Shown in pieces: positions 5,680 through 6,022 of a stretch of DNA of 6,022 nucleotides. The DNA lies in NCBI GenBank assembly GCA_012511845.1, contig JAAZFF010000136.1, positions 1 to 6,022 of the forward strand, given 5' to 3'. Position 1 is the stretch's first letter, and every line of letters starts with the position of its first letter. The notes beneath the pieces were generated by a model. It saw nothing but the letters and a program-made list of their open reading frames with translations. It searched no databases and had not been told where the DNA came from. The DNA comes from Lentisphaerota bacterium. GTDB lineage: Bacteria; Verrucomicrobiota; Kiritimatiellia; RFP12; UBA3636. Made by a program: the position numbers and the translations under genes.

Positions 5680-6022
5680 ATGATTTCACAGGCTCACAAA
5701 TTAACTGCCGGATACGTGGTAGACCCCGCTTATTCTGCTGAGACACCAAGCCCTCCGTTTTCTACAGAGGAAGGATGGTATTATTCTTCTGAGCAGGTTG
5801 AGTCTTTTCTGATATCACATACTGACAAGGTTGCCGAGTCGCTTGGCTTTTCTTCAAATGACCCTGCAGAGCAGCCCGTTGACTGCTCCCGGGTTTTCTT
5901 CAAAAAATTCATAGGTCCGGGAAACGTTGAATTGCTGATAAATGGAGAAGCGGAGTTTTCTCTTGATGGTGACCTTATCGAAACTTTGAAAGACGTCAGT
6001 ACTGGTGAAGTCATACTGATGA
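5680..6022 (+). CDS. Unrecognised protein, N-terminal 114 residues, partial
   Basis: A reading frame opens at the ATG at 5680 and stays open for 114 codons to the right edge, so the stop is outside the window. It is the first ATG after an in-frame TAA at 5662 and lies just downstream of a plausible promoter. There is no good Shine-Dalgarno sequence. The N-terminus is polar, with no signal peptide or membrane segment, so the product should be cytoplasmic. The chain is acidic and rich in Ser, Glu and Asp. Residues about 30-52 (EEGWYYSSEQVESFL onward) look helical. Residues about 70-114, with VELLINGEAEFSLDGD, look like alternating beta strands. Amino-acid composition is protein-like, unlike the Arg/Pro/Cys-rich reading of the opposite strand. 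I recognise no family and assign no function. Confidence 0.6.
   Translation, partial: MISQAHKLTAGYVVDPAYSAETPSPPFSTEEGWYYSSEQVESFLISHTDKVAESLGFSSNDPAEQPVDCSRVFFKKFIGPGNVELLINGEAEFSLDGDLIETLKDVSTGEVILM

Noticed and set aside
5781..6014. Minus-strand 77-codon frame at the right edge
   Set aside because: It is antisense to the open plus-strand frame from 5680, which has the better composition and a promoter.

Overview
This looks like bacterial chromosome, probably from a polysaccharide-degrading anaerobe of the PVC group (Kiritimatiellota or Lentisphaerota are my best guesses). That guess is inference. It rests on an alpha-2-macroglobulin-like giant protein with a TPR-like N-terminal half, a GH29 fucosidase relic and a large unassigned carbohydrate-enzyme-like protein, all in mid-GC DNA. 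The promoter-like elements are sigma70-type TTGACA/TATAAT boxes, which argues against Bacteroidota. No rRNA, tRNA, CRISPR array, transposase or phage gene was found.

Layout, left to right. (1) 1-1630, minus strand: the first 543 codons of an exported alpha-2-macroglobulin-like (MG1/MG2) protein that runs off the left edge. It has a signal peptide, a strong ribosome binding site and a near-consensus promoter with two inverted repeats. (2) 1631-2031: a divergent control region. It carries the minus promoter and a plus promoter, followed by a structured leader of about 147 nt whose stems are mutually exclusive. (3) 2032-2595, plus: a GNAT N-acetyltransferase. (4) 2596-2811: non-coding, with short degenerate tandem repeats. 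(5) 2812-3279, minus: a GH29 alpha-L-fucosidase cut off after about 147 native residues, with its promoter and ribosome binding site intact. (6) 3493-5463, minus: a 656-residue, probably exported protein with an alpha-helical N-terminal half and a beta-rich C-terminal half, as in alpha/alpha-toroid lyases and hydrolases. (7) 5464-5679: a second divergent region. (8) 5680-6022, plus: the first 114 codons of an unrecognised protein that runs off the right edge.

The 656-residue protein and the fucosidase relic lie in tandem on the minus strand, 213 nt apart, and each has its own candidate promoter. They suggest a small glycan-degradation locus, perhaps for fucose-containing polysaccharide, that has lost its fucosidase. 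The GNAT gene, the macroglobulin-like gene and the right-hand gene show no direct functional link to it. The two edge genes are open to the window boundary, so they have no stop codon here.
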